Part shown: positions 1 to 8,265 of the stretch, in pieces
Position numbering within the stretch: the first letter of the stretch is position 1
Layout: the number at the start of each line of letters is the position of its first letter
From: Desulfobacterales bacterium
Lineage (GTDB): Bacteria; Desulfobacterota; Desulfobacteria; Desulfobacterales; Desulfosalsimonadaceae
Assembly: GCA_034520365.1 (NCBI GenBank)
Contig: JAXHNP010000007.1
Coordinates: 620,001-684,000 of the forward strand
Direction: 5' to 3'
Length of the DNA stretch: 64,000 nt
The notes under the pieces: model-generated
The model's input: the letters and a program-made list of their open reading frames with translations, nothing else
What the model was told of the DNA's origin: nothing
The model's database searches: none
Made by a program: the position numbers and the translations under genes

Positions 1-645
1 TATGGCTTTGAATGCAAGCGCAAGCTGGAAAAGGGGGCCTGCCGGAACAAGCGTTGCCTGACGCCCGAGCCCTGTAAGCACATGCCGGTCAATCACACCC
101 GCCAGGTGCGCCTCCTTGAGAAAATCCGTAAAATTCCGGGCGTCAAAAAGGTCTTTGTGGGCTCCGGCATCCGCCATGACCTGATCCTGGCAGATCGCAA
201 TCAGGGGAATAGATATCTTGAAACCCTGATCAAGCATCACATCTCCGGCCAGTTAAAGATCGCCCCGGAGCATTCAGAGGATCATATCCTGTCGCTTATG
301 GGAAAGCCGGACATTGAAAAGACCCGGCAATTTATCCAATGGTTTCATAAAAAGAACCGACAAATAGGGAAAAAGCAGTTTCTGACCTGTTATTTTATCG
401 CCGCCTACCCGGGCTGCACCCTGAAAGACATGCAGCGTTTGAAGGATTTCGCCCGCACTGAACTTAAATTTACGCCCGAGCAGGTTCAGATTTTTACCCC
501 GTCGCCGTCAACCATCGCCACCCTGATGTATCACACCGAGGCTGATTGGCCGTCCGGCCGCCCCATTTTCGTTGAGAAAACAGCCGCCGGCAAGGAGAAG
601 CAGAAGCAGGTGATTCTAAACGGAAATCAGAAAAGGAAGCGGTAA
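1..645 (+). CDS. ygiQ: YgiQ-family radical SAM protein, C-terminal part
   Basis: The reading frame is open from base 1, so the 5' end lies outside the window and only about 214 residues are visible. They begin at the Cys-rich stretch YGFECKRKLEKGACRNKRC and run on through GSGIRHDL, SGQLKIAPEHSEDHIL and PGCTLKDM, which are typical of the UPF0313/YgiQ radical SAM family. The C-terminal EQVQIFTPSPSTIATLMYHT segment also fits. The CxxxCxxC cluster motif would lie upstream and is not seen. The family's biochemical role is not settled. It ends in a short Lys/Arg-rich tail. The family assignment is secure, the function is not. Confidence 0.9.
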   Translation, partial: YGFECKRKLEKGACRNKRCLTPEPCKHMPVNHTRQVRLLEKIRKIPGVKKVFVGSGIRHDLILADRNQGNRYLETLIKHHISGQLKIAPEHSEDHILSLMGKPDIEKTRQFIQWFHKKNRQIGKKQFLTCYFIAAYPGCTLKDMQRLKDFARTELKFTPEQVQIFTPSPSTIATLMYHTEADWPSGRPIFVEKTAAGKEKQKQVILNGNQKRKR

Positions 646-731
646 AACTGTATTATTGGTGCTGTTCTTGGAGAAATTCTGCCGGCCGCATTATCCGTAT
701 CCCTTCAAATGATTGAAGCCTTAATTTATGA

Positions 732-1319
732 TTACTGGGTCAGATAGACCAGGCGTTCACGGATATCCCAATCTGTAAGAAGTCTTGCCGCAGCCGGCGG
801 CACAAGGTGGGTCCAGGGCGCTTTTTCGAGCATTCGCGTTCGAATATCAGTGGCACTCAAGCCCTTTTTCTCCGGCGGCACCTCCCAAAGCACATGCGTG
901 GCCAAGCCTAGGTCGGAAAAATACCCCAGCTTTCTTTTTCCCCATTCGTCATAGATGGTCAGAAAAAACACGGCGTCCATGGGCACGTAATACTTGTAGA
1001 GGTCGGGAAAATTAACGGGAAACGGCACGATCGAAAATGCATCAGAAGAAATGCCCTGCTCGCGGAAAACGGTTCTGACCAGAAGCTGGCGCTCATAATA
1101 GGTAAGCGGATTGGCAGCCGGATCATCTCTGCCCGGGGCGCTGTTCTCCGTTTTGGTCAGCACCGGATCCGGATTGGTGATGCCGACGACCAGATGCGCA
1201 CATTTTTCTTTCCCGGCCAGCAGATATTTCAGATGATCATTGTGCAGTATCTGAAAACGGCCATGGATGACGCCCACATCAAAAGCTGCGGCCCCGTTGG
1301 TTTGAAGCGTATTATTCAT
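732..1319 (-). CDS. NMN adenylyltransferase-like nucleotidyltransferase
   Basis: This 195-residue protein has the nucleotidyltransferase fold of NadM/NMNAT enzymes. GVIHGRFQILHNDHLKYL (about residues 17-34) holds a variant of the (H/T)xGH nucleotide-binding motif, here HNDH, and LSATDIRTRM (residues 154-163) matches the C-terminal ISST-type motif. Such enzymes join NMN and ATP to give NAD and pyrophosphate in the cytoplasm. It lies just downstream of the phosphoglycerate mutase-like gene on the same strand, with a 22-base gap, so the two may be co-transcribed. The motif variation leaves room for a related substrate. Confidence 0.75.
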   Translation of the reverse strand: MNNTLQTNGAAAFDVGVIHGRFQILHNDHLKYLLAGKEKCAHLVVGITNPDPVLTKTENSAPGRDDPAANPLTYYERQLLVRTVFREQGISSDAFSIVPFPVNFPDLYKYYVPMDAVFFLTIYDEWGKRKLGYFSDLGLATHVLWEVPPEKKGLSATDIRTRMLEKAPWTHLVPPAAARLLTDWDIRERLVYLTQ

Positions 1320-1341
1320 CGGTTCACCCGCATTTTACATT

Positions 1342-2661
1342 TCAAGAAAAATCCACGCGAAACGGCTCATAATCCCCGGGCCAGTATGGCTGGTCCGCCG
1401 GGGTATCCATAAGTCCGCCAAGCTTGGCGCGATCCAGATGATTAAGGATCAAATACATGATTTCTTTTCCCCGCAGCCCGCCCAGCGCGCCATGGGCGGC
1501 ATGAATTTCATCAAACCGGCATACGGTATCCTTTCTGACCCCTCTGCCGGCCATGATAAGGGGAACACTTTCTCCGGAATGAATCAGGGGCCCGCCGCTC
1601 GGGGTGGAGTGGTCTGCGGTCACCACAAGGAGGATATCCGGGTCATCCATCATCGGGCTGATAGCCCGGCCGATCCCTGCATCCAGCGATTCAATCACCG
1701 TTTTTTTCAGCATGGGGTCCTTTTCATGAGCGGCTTCATCCGGGGTTTTGGTATGTATATGGAAAAAATCATAGTCCTTGATACCGGCAAAGGCCGTCCG
1801 CAGGCGGCCTTCGATATCGGCTCCGGCATCATCGGTGTCCGCTGCCTTTTTAATATCCATGCCGAGGTATGTGCCAAGTCCCTGGTAAACCAGCCCCGAT
1901 GCCATGCTAAGGCCCCGCAGCCCATACTTTCGGCGAAAGGGAACCACCTTTTTTAAGCGGCCGGCCCTCTGGCTGACAAGGCCATTGACCGGCGCCTGCC
2001 CCTTCTGCTTCCGGGCATGATTTACTTTGTGGGCGGAAAGCCGCCCATAAGCCCACACCAGGTAGCCCCGAAGCGCGTTGGCTGTTCTATGGGCGGCCGC
2101 CATGTCCTCTCCGCAGTCCTGCCAGGGCAGCACAGCCGACAGGGGACGCCCGGCCGTAATCGGATCCGAATCGGTGACAAACGGGGATACGTCTCCGCGA
2201 AGCCTTATGATACCGCGAATCCCCCCGGTGGAATGAAACGACGCAGCCACGTCGTCACTTTCAAAAAATGACATACAATCGTTTAAACCGGCCAGCGATT
2301 TCGCATCCACATCCGGCTTTTCGTTATCGAGCCAAAGGACCCTGTTTCTCTGGGAAATGCTTGCAAAATGGGCCAGCAGCGCAACATCGGAGGGTAATAA
2401 ATCAACCCCGGCGCCCAGCGCTTCCAAAGCGCCCCTCCCGGGGAAATCCGCCATATCATAGCCGAAAAGGGAAAAATGCGCATTTTCACTGGGCAGCGCC
2501 TGCCCCTGGACGGTGGGATGATAAAGTCCGCTGGAACCATCTGCTGCCAGCTTATCCAGGGTCGGGGTATGGGCTGCCTGCAGCGGCGTCTGTCCGCCAA
2601 GGCTTTCATAGGAGCGGTCGCCCAGACCGTCCAGTAATAGCAGAATGCACTTTTTTGGCAC
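1342..2661 (-). CDS. apgM: 2,3-bisphosphoglycerate-independent phosphoglycerate mutase, archaeal type (AlkP superfamily)
   Basis: About 439 residues starting at a GTG (2659-2661) that follows a GAAAGGACG ribosome site; the frame is open further upstream, but that stretch does not look like protein of this family. The N-terminus KKCILLLLDGLGDRSYESLG carries the first metal Asp, and SENAHFSLFGYD matches the region of the nucleophilic Ser. HTKTPDEAAHEKDP and VVTADHSTPSGG, with a further His in PLIHSG, complete the two-metal site of the alkaline phosphatase superfamily. It should interconvert 3- and 2-phosphoglycerate in glycolysis and gluconeogenesis. A related phosphatase or phosphonate activity cannot be excluded. 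Confidence 0.75.
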   Translation of the reverse strand: MPKKCILLLLDGLGDRSYESLGGQTPLQAAHTPTLDKLAADGSSGLYHPTVQGQALPSENAHFSLFGYDMADFPGRGALEALGAGVDLLPSDVALLAHFASISQRNRVLWLDNEKPDVDAKSLAGLNDCMSFFESDDVAASFHSTGGIRGIIRLRGDVSPFVTDSDPITAGRPLSAVLPWQDCGEDMAAAHRTANALRGYLVWAYGRLSAHKVNHARKQKGQAPVNGLVSQRAGRLKKVVPFRRKYGLRGLSMASGLVYQGLGTYLGMDIKKAADTDDAGADIEGRLRTAFAGIKDYDFFHIHTKTPDEAAHEKDPMLKKTVIESLDAGIGRAISPMMDDPDILLVVTADHSTPSGGPLIHSGESVPLIMAGRGVRKDTVCRFDEIHAAHGALGGLRGKEIMYLILNHLDRAKLGGLMDTPADQPYWPGDYEPFRVDFS

Positions 2662-2954
2662 GTCGCGTCCTTTCAAAAGAATTAAAAATGATTTTCCGCA
2701 ATTAGAAAACCCCTCATGAGAATAAGACGATTCCCCGGCTTTACATGAGCGCGCCACCGCATATCTACCCGGGATTGGTAGGCGCATGCACGGGCTAAGG
2801 AATCGGCTTGCCGCCCCTCGTCTTTAGGTGCTCATTTTCTTGGGGCCTGTTTTGACATGTCAGACAGGCCCCGCCACCGGTATCCAAATTCCGATCGAAA
2901 TCGCCGTTCATGCAAGCATTGCCAATGGCTTCGGGTTGAATGCGTTTTGTCTGA

Positions 2955-3125
2955 CGTTTTTTTAAGAGATTAATTTCATTTAGCAAAGGGTGTGGCGCCT
3001 GTGTTGCTTCCTGCCGTTCCGGGGCCATCCGGCTCAAGGGGTTTGAGGACGAGCAGATCATGGCCATGATCCGGGATGCCGAATTCCGGCAAACACCACA
3101 AACAGTTTGTACAAATCAGGATTAA
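2955..3125 (+). pseudogene. HdrA C-terminal ferredoxin remnant
   Basis: In the frame ending at the TAA at 3123-3125 the translation reads SKGCGACVASCRSGAIRLKG and then FEDEQIMAMIRDAEF. This resembles the C-terminal 4Fe-4S segment of heterodisulfide reductase subunit A (HdrA), including the GF-DEQI-AMI ending seen in that family. The first cluster Cys, expected as CKGCGAC, is replaced by Ser, and a TGA at 2952 closes the frame upstream. No other part of hdrA is present. The piece is best read as a decayed 3' end left by a deletion. Bases 2662-2954 hold nothing I can identify. Confidence 0.5.
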
Positions 3126-3734
3126 AGGAGATGGATCGATGAACAACTGGGAACCCAAAATTGCCGCATTTTTCTGCAACTGGTTATCGAAACGATAGAA
3201 TGCCGGCTTGCCAAAAAAACACTGAAATCAAAGTTTTCTGTTAATGAGATCGCCGACTCAATGGAAACCAGTATATCATCGGCCGTGCTTCGATCCGTAC
3301 TGGAAACGCTCTACAGCCAGGGCCGGCTCTTGTTTTCAAACGGGCATTACCAAATGCCGGACCAGGCCATGCAATTATCCGCCGATCAACAAAAGCTGCA
3401 AAGGCTATTGATGGACTTTGCCATCACCGCCGGCCACTTCTGCAAAATCCACCAAAACAAATTCGGCAAAAAAACAGTGGAAAAATTGCTGTGGCACCTG
3501 AAATCGAAAAATCAGTTGATCCTTTTAGATGACAGACGATTTATCACGCCCTGGGCCATTGCGAATATAAAGGATCGCCTGCAGCGCTTTATCCACCAAA
3601 ACGGCTGTTTTTCCATGCAGGATTGCCAAACCGTTTTTGGCTATGGCCGGTCTCAGGCCGTCGTGGTTCTGGAATACCTGGACGAAATCGGTTTTACCGT
3701 CAGACAGGAAAATATCCGTATTCTTCGTGAATGA
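3126..3734 (+). pseudogene. SelB C-terminal winged-helix remnant
   Basis: The first ATG is at 3261, but the same frame is open from 3126. About 200 residues resemble the C-terminal winged-helix repeats of the selenocysteine-specific elongation factor SelB: VLETLYSQGRLLFSNGHYQM, then CQTVFGYGRSQAVVVLEYLD and EIGFTVRQENIRILRE at the end. In SelB these domains bind the SECIS RNA hairpin. The GTPase domains, about two thirds of a normal SelB, are absent, so this cannot act as an elongation factor. It follows the hdrA remnant in the same frame. A stand-alone RNA-binding protein started at 3261 (157 residues) is possible but less likely than decay. Confidence 0.55.
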
Positions 3735-3746
3735 AATGAATGGTCT

Positions 3747-4157
3747 TTATTTTTTGATAAATAAATCCAGAAACTTTTTTGGTGTAAGAAATTTAATTCC
3801 CATGTAATTTTTTACATCAAGAACGGCCTTGTCTCCGGAAATGACGGCGGCGGCTTTTAATGCCACGGCGCATTCGATAAACTTATTATCATCCGGATCT
3901 TTATCAATCACTTGAAGCGTGGGTGGTTGTGCTGTAAAGACGACATGGAAACCCTTGGCAAATAGATCCAGCAGTTCCTCAAGTTCCTTTTCATCTTGGA
4001 GTCCCATGCGCTGGAGCACTTCAATATATTCGCCTATAATTTCTCTGCAAAGACACAGATGAATCGTTCCGTCTCTCCATAAATCAATAATTTTTCGGGG
4101 ATTTCCGCCAAAAAAAGAAGAAACAAATACATTGGTATCCACTACGACCTTGATCAT
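3747..4157 (-). CDS. PIN-domain toxin of a toxin-antitoxin pair (COG1569-like)
   Basis: A 136-residue PIN-domain protein. It starts MIKVVVDTNVFVSSFF, with the first acidic residue of the PIN nuclease site (D7), and has DPDDNKFIECAVALKA with the later acidic cluster, then SGDKAVLD near the end. PIN toxins of this type are Mg-dependent ribonucleases. The ATG overlaps the stop of the upstream ribbon-helix-helix gene by four bases (ATGA), a typical antitoxin-toxin arrangement with coupled translation. The target RNA cannot be told from sequence. Confidence 0.85.
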   Translation of the reverse strand: MIKVVVDTNVFVSSFFGGNPRKIIDLWRDGTIHLCLCREIIGEYIEVLQRMGLQDEKELEELLDLFAKGFHVVFTAQPPTLQVIDKDPDDNKFIECAVALKAAAVISGDKAVLDVKNYMGIKFLTPKKFLDLFIKK

Positions 4158-4399
4158 TTGCCGGCTCTCACATCATCAATGATCCGCTGGATGTCGTCAG
4201 GGCCGGAACCTTTTGCTTTAAGTTTATTGCCGACCCGATTCCACAGATCATCCACATAGGCGCCGATATCACGGTCTTTCACATAGGCTTCCACAAGTTC
4301 ACGGACTACCTGGCTGACGTTTTTTCCGTCAGTACGCGCGAAACTGTTAAGTTTTGCCTTTAGTTCAGGATCGATTCGAACAATCATTTGCGTACTCAC
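4154..4399 (-). CDS. Ribbon-helix-helix antitoxin of the PIN toxin
   Basis: An 81-residue protein read from a GTG at 4397-4399, preceded by GGAGGG at a good distance; an upstream extension has no support. STQMIVRIDPELKAKLN is a ribbon-helix-helix DNA-binding strand, followed by SQVVRELVEAYVKD, the second helix. The acidic and basic C-terminal tail would contact the PIN toxin. The product should neutralise the toxin and repress the pair's own promoter. The stop overlaps the toxin start. Confidence 0.8.
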   Translation of the reverse strand: MSTQMIVRIDPELKAKLNSFARTDGKNVSQVVRELVEAYVKDRDIGAYVDDLWNRVGNKLKAKGSGPDDIQRIIDDVRAGK

Positions 4400-4501
4400 T
4401 TTGAACCCTCCGTCAATAATATTATATTGTATTAACAATCTATACATGCTCAATCGCTATGTCAATAGATGATTTTTTGCATGTGATTGTGATTGATTGG
4501 G

Positions 4502-4609
4502 AGTATTGTGGGGAGGTTATTGACAAAGAAAGGGACTGGACTGACTGAGAGACTTTTAGACCGGCCTTTGAAGCCCAAAAAACCGGGGCGAAGACCGAAA
4601 AAAAATAAA
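4502..4609 (+). mobile_element. Possible transposase C-terminal remnant
   Basis: One plus-strand frame reads into DRPLKPKKPGRRPKKNK and a stop at about 4609. This basic Pro/Gly/Arg tail resembles the ends of REP-associated or IS200-like transposases. It is followed by the motif CTGTCCCCTGATTTTGTCCC, which I recall next to such elements but cannot check. No catalytic part is left. The segment lies exactly where the neighbouring SDR gene is cut, so it may mark the event that destroyed that gene. Confidence 0.3.
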
Positions 4610-4640
4610 TAGTGATTTTGCTGTCCCCTGATTTTGTCCC

Positions 4641-4748
4641 AACCACAACTGAGGCTCCAAATTGACCGAGTTTCAGAGCTATTGCTCTTCCTATCCCGCG
4701 AGATGATCCGGTTACAATAGCCGTCTTGCCTTTTAATGAAGCCTGCAT
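4641..4748 (-). pseudogene. Short-chain dehydrogenase N-terminal fragment (FabG-like)
   Basis: The first 36 residues, MQASLKGKTAIVTGSSRGIG and on to IALKLGQFGASVVV, are a clear SDR Rossmann start with the TGxxxGxG nucleotide motif at about residues 13-20. After base 4641 (minus strand) the homology stops abruptly and the frame runs into sequence unlike any SDR. The Ser-Tyr-Lys catalytic region is missing, so the product cannot be an active oxidoreductase. The breakpoint coincides with the GGGACAAAATCAGGGGACAG motif linked to the neighbouring element remnant. Confidence 0.7.
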
Positions 4749-4814
4749 ACGTATTCCTTTATTAAACTGCCTGTATCGGCTCTTTACTGTTGAAGCAGAG
4801 GGTCAGGATTCGCT

Positions 4815-5558
4815 TCATTTAATTAGGTTTCGGTGCTTATGGGGCAAGCCGCCTTCTATATGTGCATGGATATGTGTGTGAAGTTTGCTGGAATCTCCTG
4901 CATCAAAGACCTGGCCTTGCCGCATGCTAAAAAAATTACGGGTTGTGCGGGCGAGGAAGTCATATTCGTGGGAGACAATGAGCAGGGTCTTGTCGAGCGT
5001 ATTTAAGATGTTGACAATCCGGTCGTTGGTTTCTTCATCCAGGCCGGTGGTCGGCTCGTCCATGACAAGCACCGCCGGGTCCATGGCAAGAACGGTGGCC
5101 AGGGCCACCAGTTTTTTTTCACCGCCGGAGAGCCGGTAGGAGATCCGGTCCTCAAAACCGGTTAGATTGAGATCATTGAGGGTCTTTATCGCTATCTCTT
5201 TGGCTTCTGAAGGGCCGGCCCCCAGGTTTAAAGGACCGAACGCCACGTCTTCCAAAACCGTGGGGGAAAACAGCTGGTCATCGGCGTTCTGGAAAACGAG
5301 GCCGATTTTTTTTCGGGATTCGCGAAAATCCGTCTCCGACTGCATTTCCCGCCCGAAAAGGCGGATAGTACCCTCAGTTTGCGGTATGAGCCCCATAAGC
5401 ATATGCAGAAGGGTGGTTTTGCCGCTTCCGTTTGGGCCGATAAGCCCGGCCCGGGCGCCCTCGGCCAGTTTAAAAGACAACTCTTTAAGCACGGATCGGC
5501 CGTCCGGATAGGTGAAACGGATATTTTCCAAATCGATGACTAAATGATCAGCACCCAT
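4815..5558 (-). CDS. cbiO: Cobalt/nickel ECF transporter ATPase CbiO
   Basis: A 247-residue ABC ATPase. Walker A is GPNGSGKTT (residues 41-49), the signature is LSGGEKK, and Walker B is VLVMDEPTTGLD. It is closest to the CbiO/NikO branch that drives group I energy-coupling-factor import of Co2+ or Ni2+. The C-terminal tail is rich in His (LHTHIHAHIEGGLPHKH), which could hold the substrate metal at the cytoplasmic face. The start overlaps the end of cbiQ by 19 bases, and it is the last gene of the uptake block. Confidence 0.9.
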   Translation of the reverse strand: MGADHLVIDLENIRFTYPDGRSVLKELSFKLAEGARAGLIGPNGSGKTTLLHMLMGLIPQTEGTIRLFGREMQSETDFRESRKKIGLVFQNADDQLFSPTVLEDVAFGPLNLGAGPSEAKEIAIKTLNDLNLTGFEDRISYRLSGGEKKLVALATVLAMDPAVLVMDEPTTGLDEETNDRIVNILNTLDKTLLIVSHEYDFLARTTRNFFSMRQGQVFDAGDSSKLHTHIHAHIEGGLPHKHRNLIK

Positions 5559-6298
5559 TCGAGTCCTCCCAGTGCGATTAAACCGACCGCCATGCCCACG
5601 CCCCAGCGCCAGTCTGATTTTTTAAAGGCAAATTCATGCAGACAATAGAACCTGCCGGCAAATCCCCGGCAGACCATGGCCTGGTGCACCCGCTGGGCGC
5701 GCGCTGAAGCGCGGACAAACAGCATCCCCACCAGATAGGCATAGGTTTTGTAGGTGTGCAGGTTGGTGCCGGGCGTAAAGCAGCGCACGCGGGCCGCCCG
5801 GGCCAGCTGCTGGTATTCGGTTTCAATGACGAAAATATAGCGGTATGTCATCAAAAGGAGATACACGAGCTTGTCCGGCAGGCGCAGATGATGCAGCGCA
5901 TAGCCCAGCGTGGCAACAGGCATGGTGGATATGAGGGAAATCAGGGCTAAAATGATGGCATTGGATTTTATTGTGATAAGGGCGCACAGCCGTATCCCCT
6001 CTAACGATCCGACCAATGGCCCGATTTCCAAGGCCGGCGTGCCTTCATACGTCCAGGGCAGAACCAGCCATATAAACAATACCAGGCCGTTTACCAGGGC
6101 CAGCCGGACCAGAACCTTTTTTACCGGAATCCGGGATAAGCCCACCAGGCAGACCGCCAGAAACAGGGCAAAAAATACCGCGGGAAAGCGGTTGGATATC
6201 GCGGTCAACACGCTGAACAGCACCGCGAAAACAACTCGAAGCCGGGGATCCAGGCGATGGACCGGGCTGTCGCCGAATGCAAAGGTCTCGCTGATCAT
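5540..6298 (-). CDS. cbiQ: Cobalt/nickel ECF transporter membrane protein CbiQ
   Basis: A 252-residue integral membrane protein of the CbiQ/EcfT family. Hydrophobic helices near the N-terminus follow SPVHRLDPRLRVVFAV. The conserved cytoplasmic coupling region with its Ala-Arg motifs is seen in ARAARVRCF and FVRASARAQRVHQAMVCRGF, where EcfT touches the two ATPases. It links CbiO to the substrate-binding component CbiM, whose gene ends four bases upstream. It shares 19 bases with cbiO downstream, so translation is probably coupled. Confidence 0.9.
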   Translation of the reverse strand: MISETFAFGDSPVHRLDPRLRVVFAVLFSVLTAISNRFPAVFFALFLAVCLVGLSRIPVKKVLVRLALVNGLVLFIWLVLPWTYEGTPALEIGPLVGSLEGIRLCALITIKSNAIILALISLISTMPVATLGYALHHLRLPDKLVYLLLMTYRYIFVIETEYQQLARAARVRCFTPGTNLHTYKTYAYLVGMLFVRASARAQRVHQAMVCRGFAGRFYCLHEFAFKKSDWRWGVGMAVGLIALGGLEWVLII

Positions 6299-6302
6299 GA
6301 AT

Positions 6303-6935
6303 TTAAGGTTTTCCTTGCGGGATTTTTCCCCGGGTTTGGGCCATTGGCAGCATCTCCGGCTGTACCTTTTTTAAAAACGCCACGCAGAACATGGTGACAA
6401 TGCCTTCAATCAACATAACCACAATATGGGCGCCTACCAGCGCGACTGAGATTTCAATAAAAGCTTCGCCCGTCAGCACCAGCGCGCCGGCCACACACAG
6501 CGCTGACAAGAGGATGGCCAGGGCGCCGCAGGCAAACGCCCCGGCCAGGGCGATGGTATTTCCCTTTTTGACAAACGGCCCGCAGAGATAGTAGCAGGCC
6601 ACTGCCGGACCGGCCATGATCAGGGTATTGACCCCCAGGGTCGTGATGCCGCCGAATTGGAACAAGACGGCTTGCAGCACCAGGGCCACGGCAATGACCG
6701 GAAAGGCGGCCCAGCCCAGCAGCAGCCCCACGATGCCGTTTAACACCAGGTGCACGCTGGATGGGCCGATGGGCACATGCACCAGCGAGGCCACGAAAAA
6801 TGCCGCCGCCAGGATACCGGCCTGCGGAATGCGGTCATTATCAAGTTTTTTTAGTCCCACCGCAATGCCCGCGGCGGCAAAGGCCGCGCCCGAAGCCAGC
6901 ACCGGGGCGGATAAAACCCCTTCGGATATATGCAT
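6303..6935 (-). CDS. cbiM: Cobalt/nickel ECF transporter substrate-specific protein CbiM/NikM
   Basis: A 210-residue membrane protein starting MHISEGVLSAPVL. The exposed N-terminal Met-His pair is the hallmark of CbiM/NikM, where it forms part of the square-planar metal site. Further conserved pieces are SLVHVPIGPSSVHLVLNGIV and LVGAHIVVMLIEGIVT. It is the S component that picks the metal. CbiM (Co) and NikM (Ni) are not separable by eye. The periplasmic partners upstream resemble NikK and NikL, which leans toward nickel, while B12 genes nearby favour cobalt. Confidence 0.9.
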   Translation of the reverse strand: MHISEGVLSAPVLASGAAFAAAGIAVGLKKLDNDRIPQAGILAAAFFVASLVHVPIGPSSVHLVLNGIVGLLLGWAAFPVIAVALVLQAVLFQFGGITTLGVNTLIMAGPAVACYYLCGPFVKKGNTIALAGAFACGALAILLSALCVAGALVLTGEAFIEISVALVGAHIVVMLIEGIVTMFCVAFLKKVQPEMLPMAQTRGKIPQGKP

Positions 6936-7064
6936 CGAGTTAACCCCTTGACAATGTTATAAAAAGCTGCGTTTTTAGTTGCTTTGCGCATTTGCCGGAG
7001 ATGAACAGATCCAGCCATTTTTCATCCGTTTCCCGGAAATCCTTAGTTAATGCGCCCTGATTTT

Positions 7065-7535
7065 TCAGTGATTGCTTTTCCACGCATACATTCCCAAAAA
7101 AAGATTCAGCAGCAGGCTCAATCCCAGCAGGGCTTTCATTATCATTGATGCGTCCGCAGTCGGCTGCCTTTTTGGTTCCGCCGGGACTTCAGCGGTGCCC
7201 CCGGCAGTTTCGGCGGGCTTGACGCTGATCTCTGCCCGGACCGCATGGCCCATGCCGTCGTTAACTTTAACCAGCCAGTTACCCGGCATTTCCGGATAGA
7301 AGGCAAACCTTCCGTTTTGATCGGTTCGGCCGTTTTGATATTCAACCACGTCGTTTTCGGGACTGAAGACCAGCACTTCAGCATAGCGCATGGGCTTTTT
7401 GTCCGAATAGAAGAATTCCGCAGCAATCACCGGCGTTTCCTCGATGACGCGGTAATCCGTGCCATGGGCGGCCGCGCCTTCAGGCAGGACGGTCATCCAG
7501 ATCATGGCAAATGCCAATACAATCAATCGCCTCAT
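7065..7535 (-). CDS. Periplasmic/membrane accessory protein of metal ECF transporter (NikL-like)
   Basis: A 156-residue protein with an N-terminal signal segment (RRLIVLAFAMIWMTVLPEGAAAHG), a carboxypeptidase-regulatory-like beta domain (YAEVLVFSPEN, RTDQNGRFAFYPEMPGNWLV) and one C-terminal membrane helix (MKALLGLSLLLNLFLGMYAW). This layout matches the NikL-type extra components of Ni/Co ECF transporters. It should be held at the outer face of the inner membrane next to CbiM. Its ATG overlaps the stop of the DUF4198 gene (TAATG), so the two are translationally coupled. Confidence 0.65.
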   Translation of the reverse strand: MRRLIVLAFAMIWMTVLPEGAAAHGTDYRVIEETPVIAAEFFYSDKKPMRYAEVLVFSPENDVVEYQNGRTDQNGRFAFYPEMPGNWLVKVNDGMGHAVRAEISVKPAETAGGTAEVPAEPKRQPTADASMIMKALLGLSLLLNLFLGMYAWKSNH

Positions 7536-8248
7536 TATTTTACCTCAAATGTTAAAAATGTCATAAATTTCAAATAATCCAGTCCGCTGTCATTTTTCGC
7601 AGGGCTCTGGTGACTGGCATAAAGGAGGTGGACGCCGTTTTTTTCAAAGGCGATGCGGGCCACCCCGTTTTTATCGGTTTTGATCTCCCGGTCATCCAGC
7701 GTGTAAACAGCAGCCTGACCCAGTGGCTTGCCGTCGAATAAAAGCTTAAAGGAGACCGCCTCGCCCGGTCTGGCCGCCAGGGGATTATCAAGCGGCAGGA
7801 TTTCAAACTTCAGGCCCAGCGGCCTGGTGTTCTGATCGGAGGGCTTAAAAAGGGCTATTGAAAAATGGGTTGAAAAAAACGCGCTGATCACGGTCAACCC
7901 CGCCTCTTCAGCTTCCGATCGGCTCATCAGTTTCTTGCCGCGCGTGGTGTTGACACGGTCCCCCCATTTGCTGACCACACTGGCCATTGCAGCCGGGGCC
8001 TCTGTTTGAAAACGCACCTGTTCGGCGTCATTGATGCGCTCTATTGAAAGCGGCGCGCCGTCTTGACCATACGCATTGATTGCCTCAACACAGGCGGGAT
8101 CATAGGCGGAAGTGCGCTCCGAAATGATGCCGCGGTTGACCGTGTAACTTCCATCCTCAGCAGAGACCCAGAGGTGATGGCCGAAAGCCGGCACGCTTAA
8201 AAGCAGCACCGGCAGCACAAATATTAGCAGTTTGCTTAGCAATCGCAT
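7535..8248 (-). CDS. DUF4198 periplasmic protein (NikK-like)
   Basis: A 237-residue exported protein with a signal peptide (LLIFVLPVLLLSVPAFG) followed at once by HHLWVSAEDGSY, a His pair near the mature N-terminus typical of DUF4198 metal-transport accessories. ILPLDNPLAARPGEAVSFKL and DDREIKTDKNGVARIAFEKN are the Ig-like DUF4198 parts. It probably binds or hands on Ni2+ or Co2+ in the periplasm between the TonB-dependent receptor upstream and the ECF transporter downstream. The exact metal is inferred from context only. Confidence 0.7.
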   Translation of the reverse strand: MRLLSKLLIFVLPVLLLSVPAFGHHLWVSAEDGSYTVNRGIISERTSAYDPACVEAINAYGQDGAPLSIERINDAEQVRFQTEAPAAMASVVSKWGDRVNTTRGKKLMSRSEAEEAGLTVISAFFSTHFSIALFKPSDQNTRPLGLKFEILPLDNPLAARPGEAVSFKLLFDGKPLGQAAVYTLDDREIKTDKNGVARIAFEKNGVHLLYASHQSPAKNDSGLDYLKFMTFLTFEVK

Positions 8249-8265
8249 TTGTAATTTTCCTTTTT

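Noticed and set aside
2795-3067. A 90-residue minus-strand frame with a CLTCQ pair
   Set aside because: It overlaps the hdrA remnant on the other strand, lacks a ribosome site and resembles no family.
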